Shown here: positions 44,793 through 55,942 of the stretch, one piece after another | How positions within the stretch are numbered: the stretch's first letter is position 1 | Layout: each line of letters starts with the position of its first letter | DNA from: Leptasterias polaris | Taxonomy: Eukaryota; Echinodermata; Asteroidea; Forcipulatida; Asteriidae | DNA length: 64,000 nt | NCBI GenBank assembly: GCA_037783415.1 | Contig: JAZGTN010000236.1 | Location: forward strand, 1,612,001-1,676,000 | Direction of reading: 5' to 3' | Position numbers and translations under genes: made by a program | The notes under the pieces: model-generated | What the model was told of the DNA's origin: nothing | Databases searched by the model: none | What the model saw: the letters and a program-made list of their open reading frames with translations, nothing else

Positions 44793-45593
44793 ATGCTTTT
44801 GAATTTGTTTTTAGTATTTTTTGAATATTTTATCATTTAGCATTTGTTGCAATGGAGAGCTTATTTAGTGTGGTGCACCAACATAGTTGCTCTTAAAATC
44901 AACACCCAACTCATCAAATTTTCTTGAGTGTCCAATCCCATAACAAATCAGCAGGTAACCAGCCACAAACAAACAAGTTACATGTTTTCTTTATTTCGCT
45001 GGTATACTGCTAAAGCATGTGTTTTTCAGCCGAATTAAGTGTCGGTAGACCTATCACACCGTTGCTTTTAAGATATGCGAACATGCACAATTAATTGTCT
45101 AGATAACATGGTATATGATTGTCATGGATTTTTGAAACGTTCGTAATACTATGTTGAGTTCGTCAAACAAAAGTTAACGAGAATCTGTTTATGAGAATCT
45201 GTTTAATAATAGCATCTGAATTTATAAGTTTAGGGTTGAACTAGCGCCAAATTACCAAAGAATACATGCGCTTTAGAGGAAAAGACAAACTATTATGCCG
45301 AGGAATATTTGAGTCTTCAGAAACTTTTGAAGGACAAAACAATTCTAGGGCCTATGTGTTTTTCGTTGATTTTTCTCGAACATGGCTGTGTTTTCAGACG
45401 GAAAATTTATAATATCCTTTGATAATAGTGTCTAGTTGAAAAAATAAAAGCTGAGGATCAGTCACGAGCTTCTTGGACAATTACCAATAATCCTTTGTTA
45501 GGGTGGCACTTTGGCTACATCTGCATTACCGCACACTCCCACCAACCAAACAAGGTAGTAAAATTTTAACGGACCGTCTCCGAAGAGTCATCA

Positions 45594-45772
45594 TCAGTAG
45601 ACTGGTTCCAAGCATGCGTGGTTTATGCCGTTGCAAGGCATAGGGCAGCATTTCTTGTCATCCACACAGTCCTGATCACCGAGACTAATTCGACAGTCAT
45701 TCGGGCAAATTGGTAAACCTAAGTACGGATCAAGGCTGGTTCCCTGGGGACACATGCCATCGTTCTTCACCC
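45594..45772 (-). CDS. secreted WAP-domain protein, exon 2
   Basis: Minus strand, after a CATTTAG acceptor. The two leading bases complete the Gly codon begun in exon 1. It encodes VKNDGMCPQG, then CPNDCRISLGDQDC, DDKKCCPMPC, ACLEPVY and a stop. Eight cysteines have WAP (four-disulfide core) spacing, including the DxxC...KKCC hallmark. Such domains act as secreted protease inhibitors or antimicrobial proteins (crustin, SLPI and waprin relatives); which role applies cannot be read from sequence. With exon 1 the predicted precursor is 94 residues, a normal size for a single-WAP protein. A broken paralogue is at 36.4 kb. Confidence 0.88.
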
Positions 45773-45864
45773 CTAAATGGTACGAAAAAGAAGGATTTTC
45801 ATTTTGTTTATCCATGAAAATATGTGTACAGTTCTGAAATTTCTAATTACATTCACGCATGCGT

Positions 45865-46002
45865 ACATGTTGGGAAATGCCATAGAGTTGTGCACTATGC
45901 AGACGCACAAACGCATATGCGTCACGCTACCACACATGTTGGGAAATGCCATAGAGTTGTGCACTATGCAGACGCACAAACGCATATGAGTCACGCTACC
46001 AC
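45865..46002 (+). repeat. 69-bp tandem duplication
   Basis: Two almost identical units starting acatgttgggaaatgccat and ending gtcacgctaccac, differing by one base (atgcgtc versus atgagtc). Confidence 0.9.
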
Positions 46003-46032
46003 ACAAGCTCCCCAAAGGGACGTGTTCCCTGA

Positions 46033-46221
46033 TATAGACCCATTGCACAACACGCAGCGCGCATACATGCGCGTAATTTGGGTGTCAAAACGTGCACAAA
46101 AGGATGGTACACGTGTTTACGCACAATGCGCTTGTAAACACGTGTACCATTCTTTTGTGCACGTTTTGACACCCAAAATGACGCGCGTGTAGATGATGAC
46201 GTCATATGCAATGGGTCTATT
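46033..46221. mobile_element. palindromic MITE with ATAGACCCATTGC ends
   Basis: Near-perfect inverted arms: gggtgtcaaaacgtgcacaa and gtacacgtgtttac on the left, their inverses on the right, around a 13-base centre. Ends tatagacccattgc and gcaatgggtctat. About 190 bp. Confidence 0.85.
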
Positions 46222-47046
46222 GAGCAAGTCTCGCGCGTGTCGGAGCGAGAAAACACGTCAAGAGAAGAACATATTTTTTTCTGAAATCAAATCATTGTTT
46301 TTAAATTAGATCTATGAAAAAATCTGACCAACAAAAATAATAACATTACAATTTGTATAAAATGAGTTTTAGCTTTCATAATAAACACATTAATCATTTG
46401 TTAGTTTTTGTTGAAACAAACTAAAAACTCTGGGACAAGGATATCTATTTGATCTTAACTTTTTAGGAAACCCTTTTGTAAATCCACGCCCGAGTACGTG
46501 CAACCACAACCTCGTTCCCAGTGATGTACGATCTCGCCGGAAGTTACTATTTAATTCGAACGTTACATTTTGAAAATCATAAAAATCGATTGGGTAGAAT
46601 GGGTGGATTTTTACCAAAAAATTCACAATGGTAGAAAACTATAATATTTAAACAAGAACTTGAAAAATATCAGGGGTAGAATGGTTCAATTTTTCACTTT
46701 CGTCGCGTTTTGTGACACTGTTTTAGGGGTGTCATTAGGTGCTGTTGCCTGGCCATGCACCTAATGTTGGAGGGACGAATGCATTTTTTAAATAGTCTTG
46801 TCTAGATATTTGTCAAATATTTATTTTTATTCCACTCCAAAAACCTGACAAATAAACTATACATATATAATTGGTAAAATACTGCATTACTTTTATCTAA
46901 TTTAATCCATTCGTGTTAGTGTAAAAATTAAACACCCCTATTTTTGTAATGGTACGTTCACACAGCATCGGGGGAAAGAATTGCGCAATATCGTGTCCGC
47001 CCCTCCCTGAGGGTGACCATACAAAAACAGGATTCATTTGAAATGT

Positions 47047-47274
47047 ATAGATAGTTCCCAGTAGACGCCATCTTTACGGGCAAATCGCATTTTGGCATGC
47101 AGGCGCGTCAAGCGCTCAAATTATTAACGCAGCCGCGTCATTCACTAACCAATCATGCAAGGAGTTTGGTGAAATGTGCGCGTGTTGCACGCCGTTCTCA
47201 CGCGTAACGCATGAATGTGTGTTCCAAATTGCCCGTAAAGATGGCCGACTTACGTCACACTGCAACCTATCTAT
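47047..47274. mobile_element. MITE with ATAGATAG ends
   Basis: Left atagatagttcccagtagac and gccatctttacgggcaa; right the inverses ttgcccgtaaagatggc and gcaacctatctat. About 228 bp, noncoding. Confidence 0.8.
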
Positions 47275-47523
47275 TGCGTCGAAATACGTGCATTTTTAGA
47301 CGCATACTAAGCGCCCCACAAGCGCCTACAAGCGATCGAAAGTTTTTAACAAGCGTACACGCATAGCAGTCACTTTGGGTAAGCCAATCAGCGTTGATTT
47401 TTAGCGTTTCCCTTCCAGGGGTTAGAGACGTACGCGGAGTTAGCGAGCGTTAAGGCGCGCTGGCCATGGTAGCGAGGCTGCGTGCAACCACTAAAGCAGG
47501 TTTAAATGCAGACGCGCGATGAT

Positions 47524-48273
47524 TGCACGGGCGTAGAATTAACGCGTGACGCAGTTTAAAGAGGACGCTGACGCCTCAACAACCGTAGACTGCAATGAAA
47601 AGGCTAAGCGTCTGACAATTACAGCGTCTGGTGACCAAAACAAAATTGGTGATCGGGAGGTGGGCACAACAATTTTTTGCAAGTAACCGGAAGCAGAGGT
47701 CAAGTTTAATTCTTGGGTTTTCTAAGTTGTATTGTTGAATTGATTTTACTTTCATATTTTTCATCACTTAGTATTACATTCCCAACAGCATATTTAATTG
47801 TCATGGTCATAAAGTACGTTAAACTAAAGTAATAGACAAAACAAAATCTTGCCAACGTAAAACTCCATATGGTTGGGACCACAAGTCTCGCGCGTAAGCG
47901 AACTTCCGGGACCATTGTGGTCCCAACCATAATATGGAGTTTTACGCTGGCAAGATTTTGTTTCGTCTATTACGTACTTTATGACCATGAACATTACATG
48001 TGTCGTTAGGAATGTAATACTATGTGATAAAATAATATGTCAGTTCAACAATAAAACGAAGAAAACCCAAGAATTAAACTTAACCTCAGCTTCCGGTTAC
48101 TGGCAACTTTAGAATTTCTGCCCACCTCCGATCACCAAATGTTTTGGTCGCGCGATGATAATGACCAGACGCTGTAATTGTCAGGACGCTAAGCATTTTT
48201 ATTGCAGTCTACGGTTGTTGAGACGTCAGCGTCCTCTTTAAACTGCGTCACGTGTTAATTCTACGCCCGTGCA
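47524..48273. mobile_element. 750-bp near-perfect palindrome with 4-bp duplication TGAT
   Basis: Starts TGCACGGGCGTAGAATTAAC and ends with its inverse, flanked by TGAT at 47,520-47,523 and 48,274-48,277. Arms of about 350 bases pair almost throughout (ctccatatggttgggacca at the centre side, accggaagc, cagcgtctggt). The 50-base centre contains tctcgcgcgtaagc. A fold-back DNA transposon of unknown superfamily. It lies immediately 5' to the LINE fragment. Confidence 0.85.
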
Positions 48274-48284
48274 TGATAGGTGAT

Positions 48285-49060
48285 GCAAAAGTTTTTCCTA
48301 CAACATGTGTTCGTAATTTGGGGTCATGGATTGATTCTGAACTTACAATGAACACCCACATCAATAAAGCTTGCTCTGCCCAACATCAAACGCATTAGTC
48401 AATTCCTAACACAAGACTCTCTTTTAAAACTAATTCATGCATTTGTGACCAGTCGTCTTGATTATTGTATTAATAGCCTTTTGTATGGTCTGCCCAAGTC
48501 ACAGATAGCTAAACTACAAAGGGTTCAAAACGCTGCTGCCAGAATACACCGATCCATTAAGCCCCGCCCATTTCTCATTGACCAATCACAGCCGCGAAAT
48601 CTGATTACCATTTGAGCCGTTTGGTGATCTTTGCTGTAATGGTGATCGGGTTTCGCGGCTGTGATTGGTCAACTCGTAAGGAGGCGGGGCTTAATGGATT
48701 GGTCTATTGTTACTAACACACCGGTTTGAATACATTACACCTATAATCCGTCAATTACATTGGCTGCCTGTTTCGTACAGGATTAATTTTAAAATCCTTT
48801 TGTTGACCTTCAAAGCTCTTCATGGTCTTTCTCCAAAGTACTATACAGGATCTTGTTTCCATCCGGAAAGTATCTTCATATCAACTTAGGTCAGGGAATA
48901 ATGGTATTTTCTTGGATTATCCTTCTGGTAAAATGTTGACTACATTTGGTGATAGGGCTTTTTCTGTCGCAGCCCCTAAGCTTTGGAATGCGCTACCGTT
49001 TCATATACGTAGCGAACAGAAACTTACCCGGCTTTTAAATGTAATATAAAAACCCACCTT
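48285..49060 (+). pseudogene. LINE C-terminal fragment split by a MITE
   Basis: Plus strand, several frames: VRNLGSWIDSELTMNTHINKAC, SRLDYCINSLLYGLP, LQRVQNAAARI; then, after the MITE, THRFEYITPIIRQLHWLPVSY, INFKILLLTFKALHG and TFGDRAFSVAAPKLWNALP. The same region of a CR1/L2-type LINE as at 27.7 kb but from a different, older copy with frameshifts. Confidence 0.85.
48547..48704. mobile_element. 158-bp palindromic MITE inside the LINE
   Basis: Ends CACCGATCCATTAAGCC and inverse GGCTTAATGGATTGGTC, flanked by TA. Arms contain tgaccaatcacagccgcga. Removing it, with one TA, restores LINE reading across AAARI and LLLTHRF, so it inserted into the LINE. Confidence 0.85.
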
Positions 49061-49662
49061 TTTAAAGCCGCTTTTTAGTGTGTCTTTCTTCTATGGTCAC
49101 CTTGCCAGTTAGTTTAGATTTTTAGCATAGATAGGGTTAGAGGCGTCTGTCTCCTGAAAAGGTTAAAACATTACCGATGCCAGCAGGGATATGCCTATGT
49201 AATAAGTAACTATTAGTTCACTGTTGGCGGGACAGACGTATCCCCATACTTTTGTCTGGGCACTGGCCTGGTGATCAGTCTTTTTTCTTTGCCGTTTTCT
49301 TCCATTCTGTGCTTGTTAACATGCTTTTTAACCACTCAGGCGTGGGTTTATAAAAGGGGTTCCTAAAAGGTTAAGATCAAATAACTATCCTTGTCCCACA
49401 GTTTTCAGTTTGTTTGATTTAAAACTAACAAATGATTTGTGTGTTTATTATGAAACTCATTTTATACGAATTGAAATTAGTATTTTTTTAAAGTATGACG
49501 TCATTTGCAAGGGGCAAGAAGCAGCTGAAACTTTAGGTGTGCAGCAGATGCTCACTTGTGGGACGCAAAGACTTGCCAACAGCAAGGTTTAATGGATGTT
49601 ATTTTGTTTTTGTCAAGGTAAGGGCGAAAATCAAATAATATTACAATTTATTTACTACTTAC

Positions 49663-49768
49663 CATTCTCGTTTTCTTCTTCATCTCTACGCAAGCGTCCA
49701 AGCAGAGGCTCTGGCGTCACAAGGTGGAGTAGAACCATGATAACACAGGCAGCTGTGAACCGATGCAT
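49663..49768 (-). CDS. secreted WAP-domain protein, exon 1 (signal peptide)
   Basis: Minus strand. ATG at 49,768 opens MHRFTAACVIMVLLHLVTPE, a short basic start, a hydrophobic core and a turn: a clear signal peptide. It is followed by RLRRDEEENEN and a GTAAGT donor after one base of a codon. The dibasic/acidic stretch may be a propeptide. Phase and splice signals match the WAP exon at 45,772, the only compatible downstream exon on this strand. This ATG was chosen because it is the first in frame with the signal sequence. Confidence 0.82.
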
Positions 49769-49965
49769 CGCGCCTCCGCGACCGCCGTCAAAATGCCGGT
49801 TCTAATACAGAAAGTTGCTCTTGTCGACGGTAGCCCTCTGGACTTCCCTTGTGTTTGAACACGATATTGTATCACTGGGAAAAGTTCTTGTTAAGTGTTA
49901 GGGCTAGGTGTGGACAGCAGTCGTGCACAGGTTTAGGATGGGTAGAAGGCAGAGAAATTACCGGT
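49769..49965 (-). promoter_or_regulatory. 5' flank of the WAP gene
   Basis: About 200 bases between the start codon and duplicated block Y. No clear TATA box at the expected distance was identified; the region is unique within the window. Confidence 0.35.
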
Positions 49966-50039
49966 AGTTTCTTCGTATAAGCTGGTTGTCTGCATCCACT
50001 CAACTGTCCTCTCCAAAGAAGGGCTGATCGTCCTTATAT

Positions 50040-50727
50040 GTGACCCGCTCTGCGAAAAAGGCCCTTAAGTCGCGCCTGGCTAAACACGTCATGAGCTCTT
50101 CCATTTTGGAGTAGGGAAATTATTTTTTCACAAATCGATTTTTTTGTTTACCCTATTTTCCAACCTTGATGTCTACTCTTTCATAATTTTAAACCAGGAA
50201 GGTTGATTTTGATCAATAAAGATGAAAAACCCTGTGTTTTTGTGATAATGTTTTTAGTGGTTTGGTACGATCAATTCCGTGCGATGATACTAAAATGCCG
50301 ATATTTTCACCTCTGGCAATGCTCTTCCACGAACCCCCCTATTATAAATTTGGTATCATCTTGAAGCTTATGACTAACTCTTTCTATATTTAGACACAAG
50401 AGAGGTGAAGGGTCAAATGCAATACACCGATCCATTAAGCCACGCCCATTTCTCATTGACCAATCACAACCGCGAAATCTGATCACCATTTGAGCCGTTT
50501 GGTGATCTTTGCACTAACGGTGATCGGGTTTCGCGGCTGTGATTGGTCAACTCGTAAGGAGGCGGGGCTTAATGGATCGGTCTATTGCTATGCAGGTCAT
50601 TGTTTCCCCCATAAACAAACTGCGCTTGTTACTAAGGACGTGGACATATCCTGTCACATGCTCCAAACAGAGCGCACTGATTGGTCGAGACGCCCAATAT
50701 TAATCTCGCGCATGCGCTGTGGTTTCG
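50040..50727. mobile_element. inserted DNA in block Y of copy 2
   Basis: Block Y copy 1 reads from gatcgtccttat through about 85 bases to tttgtttgatgataacag. In copy 2 those 85 bases are replaced by about 690 bases starting tgtgacccgctctgcg and containing the second 158-bp MITE. Apart from the MITE, no structure resolved. Confidence 0.6.
50425..50582. mobile_element. 158-bp palindromic MITE, second copy
   Basis: Same ends, TA flanks and length as at 48,547, about 90 percent identical. Arms contain cgcgaaatctgatcaccat. Confidence 0.85.
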
Positions 50728-51290
50728 ATTTGTTTGATGATAACAGATGAAAAGAGGCAGTGGTTTTGGAGGATTTCTTCGCCCTGACAAATCGATCCGC
50801 TGTATTGGCAAAGGCTTACGGTGTTCTATTGTTGGTGTAAGGGAAGCCTTCTTTAACTAACCCTCAATATCCGCCGAAACCCGCAGGATCCCGACAGGTT
50901 GTCTCACACCACTTTAATGAGCTCATTATCTTCGGGTCAATTCACATAGCTGCCTTACGTCAGACGAATATGCATGAGTTCTACTCAAGCAGGCTGGGGC
51001 AGTGGCTTCACAAAGGGACCAATTATCGGTACCTTATCTGGGGATACTTAACAATCATGCAACAGGACCTGCCCGAGATCTTCAGAAATTGAGATGCAAC
51101 ACTTTGATTGTCCCGCTTTGTTATGGCTGCTCGCTCAGCCGGACAAGCTCTAATCCGTTGTTGATACATTATAACTAGTCTTTCAAATGGTTTCAGTAAT
51201 GACTACGTTTTGGGAACTGAAAAACATACTAACTGAGGGAAAAAATAATGTTTCAAATGACTTGAATTTTGTCTCCGTTTTCTCAAACGC

Positions 51291-51608
51291 TTGCATTTCA
51301 TAAAACGTAGACCACCTAATCACGTGATGCCAAGAGATTTTGTTCAGAGGGATCCACTTGATTTCATTGAAGACAGTGATTGCCCAGATATACCTGGTTT
51401 ACCGGACATTGGACAACCTGCCGGTAAAGAGTTTCACGTAGAAAAAGTTCTACGTGGCAAGTTTGTCAATGGCAAACTACACTTTTTGATAAAGTGGAAA
51501 GATTTCCCCAACTGCAAAAATGCATGGGAACCTGTTGAAAATCTCAACGAAACCCTTAGAAACTATCTTCAGCGAAATCCTGTCCGTATCACTGGCAAAC
51601 CAAATTAA
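51291..51608 (+). pseudogene. Gypsy integrase C-terminal chromodomain fragment
   Basis: The ORF ends in a chromodomain: FHVEKVLRGKFVNGKLHFLI, KWKDFPNCKNAWEPVENL and then a stop soon after. Aromatic-cage-type residues (W in KWKD, W in AWEP) are present. In chromovirus-type Ty3/Gypsy elements this domain closes the Pol polyprotein. The upstream part (FVQRDPLDFIEDSDCPDIPG) is not a recognisable integrase core, so most of Pol is lost. A polypurine tract and LTR follow 590 bases downstream. Alternative: a chromodomain protein of the surrounding DNA transposon; the LTR makes Gypsy likelier. Confidence 0.75.
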
Positions 51609-52198
51609 TAATAGGCTATTGCATGGCATATATCTTAGTTATTGAAATTGTAGTTTTGTTGGCAAACGTGTAAATATCTTTATGGTATATGATAGCTTCA
51701 TAAATTCTGAGTGGTCCTCAGAACTATGTTAAGAAAGTACTAAAATTGATTAATAACAATATCTTGTAGTAATATATATATAATGTGTAGTTTGTTTAGG
51801 TAATCCGGATTACCCTTGGTCATCAGAGGAGACGACAATCGGCCCCGCCAACGAAGTAGCTACGAATATCTTTTGGAACAGCCGCTGAGTCAACTCGACA
51901 CTGATGAAATTCACTTGATGTCGGTCAACTCGTCGCAACTATTTAGCGTTATAAAATTCCAATTCATTTGCTTTAAGACCTTGTCGATATTTGACTGATC
52001 AACATTTATCGTCATCATTTTAAATCCAAATACCATCTAATGATATTGCGAATTATTGTTGATTAAAGTTATTGACTGTACTGTACTGAAGTGAACAATA
52101 ATTTAATGAACAGAATGTGTTTGTAAAATAAACTGTAGATTATAGTGTTTAAAATAGTATGAATTGTCAGGGGCCAATTTTAAAAACAAGGGGCGTAT

Positions 52199-52557
52199 GT
52201 GATGACGTTTACCCCAGCCCACAGTAATGTTTAGTTTCACGCTTACTGGTCATGGTGATTATGTGCACCTGACTGTTGAAGGAGTTAAAATACCTCCATG
52301 GTGGATGTTATGTAATAACTTTGTATATAAGGCACATTCAACGTCGACTCGTAGTCTGTCTCCTTCAGGTGCGCCACCGAGTCGACGGTGCATTATTCGT
52401 TTATTATTTCATTAAGTGTATTTTCTAGTTTCTCATTTGAGTTGTGTTCAAATAAAACACCCTGTGGTGTGTATATGTTTCAAGAAGAAAACGTTCAAAT
52501 TGTGTTAGTTGCGATCCCTTGGGCGGGATGGCTAGGCCGGCCAACCCGTCCATAACA
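52199..52557 (+). mobile_element. probable Gypsy LTR
   Basis: Starts TGTGATGACG right after a purine tract (aaaaacaaggggcg) and ends CCATAACA. It contains a TATA-like tatataagg near 52,325 and an AATAAA near 52,454. An internal palindrome (cgtcgactcg..cgagtcgacg) spans 52,350-52,387. About 359 bp; no partner LTR is present. Confidence 0.65.
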
Positions 52558-53410
52558 ATACAAATGATTTACATTTTGTAAATACTCCCGATAAAATACT
52601 ATACTAATCAAGTGCCTGACTTTCAGTGAGTCACAAAATTACTAGGGTAATCCCTTAAGAATTGACAGATCTAATAGCCCAAAGCCTACCAGATTTCTTT
52701 TGTTGTCGCGTTGCCTATTCAGACGTTAATCCCTCTGGCAAGGGACTGGGTTTTAATGAGCCCTTCGGCCAGAGCGTGACCTCTTGTGTACTGGCATATT
52801 CATGGGTTTATTCAATCCTTTTGAAAGAGCTCATAGAGTATGAAGCCGCCGGGATACGGGGGGTTTCGGTGGGAATTTAAGGTTGGTTAAAGAGGGCCTC
52901 CCTAACCAGCTGACCTCAAGTTTCGGTCATTGATTACGTACTATAGAAAGTATTTTAAGTTATTAGTAAATGCCACTCCCGTAAATTAAATACTGAGCTG
53001 CGTTGAGTGTATAAATGGAATGTGTTGGATAATGAATCTACTGGTAATCTAATTGGTAAAGTAAATTCCTGAGCACTCGAACTCAATAGATACAAACATT
53101 TGAATATGACTGGACGTCATAGCTGAAATACCTACAGTCGATTAAACATTCATGTACTCCCTTTTTGGAATTTGATATTCATTCCTGCATTTGCCGTCAA
53201 GACGAGAGGTCGACTGTAGGGAATAGGTATGTTTCCGTTTCCTTAGTTTGTTAAGTTCAGCCGAATTAGTTTTTATGCGTTGTGACTTCTGGGGACTAAG
53301 TTTTATTTAATGCTCCTATATTTGCAACAGTATGGCGTTCAAGCGATGAATAATGACACACTCAGCGTTCTCCGGGTTCTATTTCTATGGGCTTTATGCA
53401 AGGGGTCAAT

Positions 53411-53769
53411 AAGCCATTTGCGAGTTAAATTTGAATAATGTCTGGTACAATGACTTGTTTAGTCACAAGTTACCGCTTAAATTTGAATTCCTCAGACTAT
53501 CGAGACAGTTGCTATGTCACATGGTTCGGGGCAAGCTTTTGTATAGCAACCTCCAGATGAGCAAACCCTGGTACCATTGTGCCATACACATCCATTCAGA
53601 ATTGTGTATGGGTGTTCACCGTCTCTTACGTAACTAAGCAAAAGCTTGCCCCTAATCATGTGACATAGCAACTGTCTCGATAGTCTGAGGAATTCAAATT
53701 TAAGCGGTAACTTGTGACTAAACAAGTCATTGTACCAGACATTATTCAAATGTAACTCGCAAATGGCTT
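53411..53769. mobile_element. 359-bp palindromic MITE with AT duplication
   Basis: Ends AAGCCATTTGCGAGTTA and inverse TAACTCGCAAATGGCTT. Arms of about 130 bases are nearly perfect (aatgtctggtacaatgactt, caagttaccgcttaaatttg). AT stands on both sides; blocks Z at 42,832 and 62,080 read gtcaattcgg with a single AT, proving the 2-bp duplication. Mirror-image ORFs here are artefacts of the palindrome. Confidence 0.9.
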
Positions 53770-55942
53770 ATTCGGCTTCGAAATGTCGGCTTCTTTGTTT
53801 AGGAAAACATCGATTGAGGCATGTACTTTTAACGTATATACCATATGTAGCTTTCATAAATAAAGTACTAGATAACATTTTTTTTAAACTAAAAATATAA
53901 ACAAATTACTAATAAAAGCTAACAAAAATCCACTATGACTGCGCACGGTCGCGCTGTCAAATCTTCTCGATCGCGTATGTAATACGCCATTTCCTGTTTA
54001 CAAAGTAAGCATAAACCTTTTGCTTATAGACCGACTGGTAAACACGGAGCTCTAGCGGGCGTGCCATATAACGAGATCAACTTTTTAAACGAACAGGTCG
54101 ACTTGTCCCAAGACAACTTAAAACTATAAGAGATTATCTCGACTTTATATAGTTCCATACGCCAAGCTGTTTTAGGACCAGGCATACTTGTAAAAAAAAA
54201 CGTTGACTCTTTTAAATGAGCAAGGTCTTTCTTTATGACTGTCTTTTCACTTTTGTCACGGTATTTTCGTCTAGAACGCGTCACGTCAAAAATCTATAAA
54301 CGTTTAGCGAGGTGACAGAAGGGTGGGTACCAATCGCATCTCTGGCCACAGCATGTTCGGAATGGACACCACGGAACCACAGCCGCCAACCCTCAGAAAT
54401 CTGAGAAACGATTCATGCATAAATCTCTTTCTCAGATTCAAATGTTTTGGGGTGAACAATAATTGTCCAAACCATACTTCGTAGGGAACCCTGTCTCAGA
54501 AATAATAGTTTATACCATTAACAGAAGCAATGCTTCTTACCTAGTAAGTTGTTATGGTTATTCATTTTGTTGAGTTTACAAATCTACATAAGGTAGGGTA
54601 GGCCCTACCTTTATGTCAACCTATACTTAACATTTATAAATTAACGAAATCATCCAACACAAAAAGAAAAACGGGAGACGGATTTTTTGTAAATCTATCA
54701 ACCCACCTAAGGTGATTTAATTACCAAATTAGAAATCTGTACAGTAATACTCTAAGACGGTCAAATATTGTTTTAATTCCGTTTTAAATAAACCTTTTAG
54801 AAAACGTCAATTGTCCCAACATCAGACGTAAAACATGGTTCGAAGCTTCAATGGTCCAAAACAACTAAGGTATTAAAATAAAAACATTTCTGATTCAGTT
54901 CTCAGTGTTCACAAACCTGACCCCCCCCCCCCCCAATATTTTTTAAAATATATAAACAAACCACAACAACAAAACTTCAGAATCAAAATTATAAAAAAAT
55001 CAATAATGTCAACTCTCTACTGTGGCTAAAAGTCACACAATACTGATCATTACAATCTCATTCTACTGTAAAATAATTTATTTCAATCTTATAACAAGCA
55101 CCAAATATCTTTCGTAGATCAATTCTTACAGAGAATAACATAAAAAGACAACTTTGAAAACAAAAGGGAGAAAAACCCGCACAAACCAAGACTTGCATTT
55201 AACACTTGCTGAGAAGATAACCACTTTTTAATATTTTGTTTTTATGCACGTTCGCCTTGAACAAGGCTTAAAACTACTCTTGGTAAGCGGCTATAAGAAG
55301 AAAATAGCTGAGATGAAATTAACTTATTAGGCCTATGAATTATACTTCTCAAATATGACTTGGTATGAGTCATAAAAATAAATTATGCATTAACCTTTTA
55401 ATTGTTTGTTGAATGTAAATGTTAAATAATTGATGGATGTCAATGTTTAATGTGATATATTTGGTATGTTCCTTTATAATCACTCAATTCAGCAATTTGG
55501 TTGCAATGTGATTTGTATCAACCTTTCATGAATGATAGAGTGAATGAATGAATGCAGTCATAATTATAACTAACATATATTACAAACATGACTTAATTGA
55601 CACAAGTCATACCTATGACTTATGCTAAACTATAATTATAAGAGAGTAACAGGAAAACAGAAACACAACTATTCCGAATGATTAAAATAAGAAGGGTGAA
55701 ATGATGGCCCAAATGTCCCTAAAAATTGGTCTTCCATTGGTCGTCTGGCTGTAATTCATACTTGATATCCCGCTGCGTTGATCGAATTGAATTGTTCATT
55801 TTAAACTTTTTATTTTTAATTTTTTTTATCCCGGGGATAACATTTTATTGCTCTCTGATCAACTTACATCAACATAGAAAAGAGAATAAATGAAACCTCT
55901 TATCTTACAGTAAATAATAAGAATTAAACTGGTTACAGTAGG

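Larger units (their letters stand above)
45773..49662 (-). other. intron of the WAP gene, packed with repeats
   Basis: About 3.9 kb with a GTAAGT donor and a TTTAG acceptor. It contains a 69-bp duplication, three fold-back elements and a LINE fragment, described separately. 46,222-47,046 and 49,060-49,662 show nothing recognisable. Confidence 0.8.
50841..52902. mobile_element. 2.06-kb TIR transposon with TAA duplication
   Basis: Left end GGGAAGCCTTCTTTAACTAA and right end (inverted) GGGAGGCCCTCTTTAACCAA. Similarity extends about 55 bases (CCGAAACCC, ATCCCG). TAA flanks both sides (50,838-50,840; 52,903-52,905). Copy 1 of the duplication reads tgtaaaccag without it. A 3-bp TAA duplication suggests PIF/Harbinger or a related group. 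No transposase of its own was found; the middle is Gypsy material. Confidence 0.8.
44793..55716 (+). repeat. segmental tandem duplication, copy 2 (expanded)
   Basis: X 44,793-45,322, the WAP locus 45,323-49,965, Y 49,966-50,840 (interrupted by about 690 bases), a 2.06-kb TIR element, and Z 52,906-55,716 (interrupted by a 359-bp MITE). The paralogous blocks in copy 1 serve as empty sites for each insertion. X also carries an extra stretch at about 44,920-44,975. Confidence 0.85.

Noticed and set aside
53492..53749. Cys-containing ORF on the minus strand that mirrors a plus-strand ORF (MNNVWYNDLFSH in both)
   Set aside because: Produced by the palindromic MITE read from each arm.
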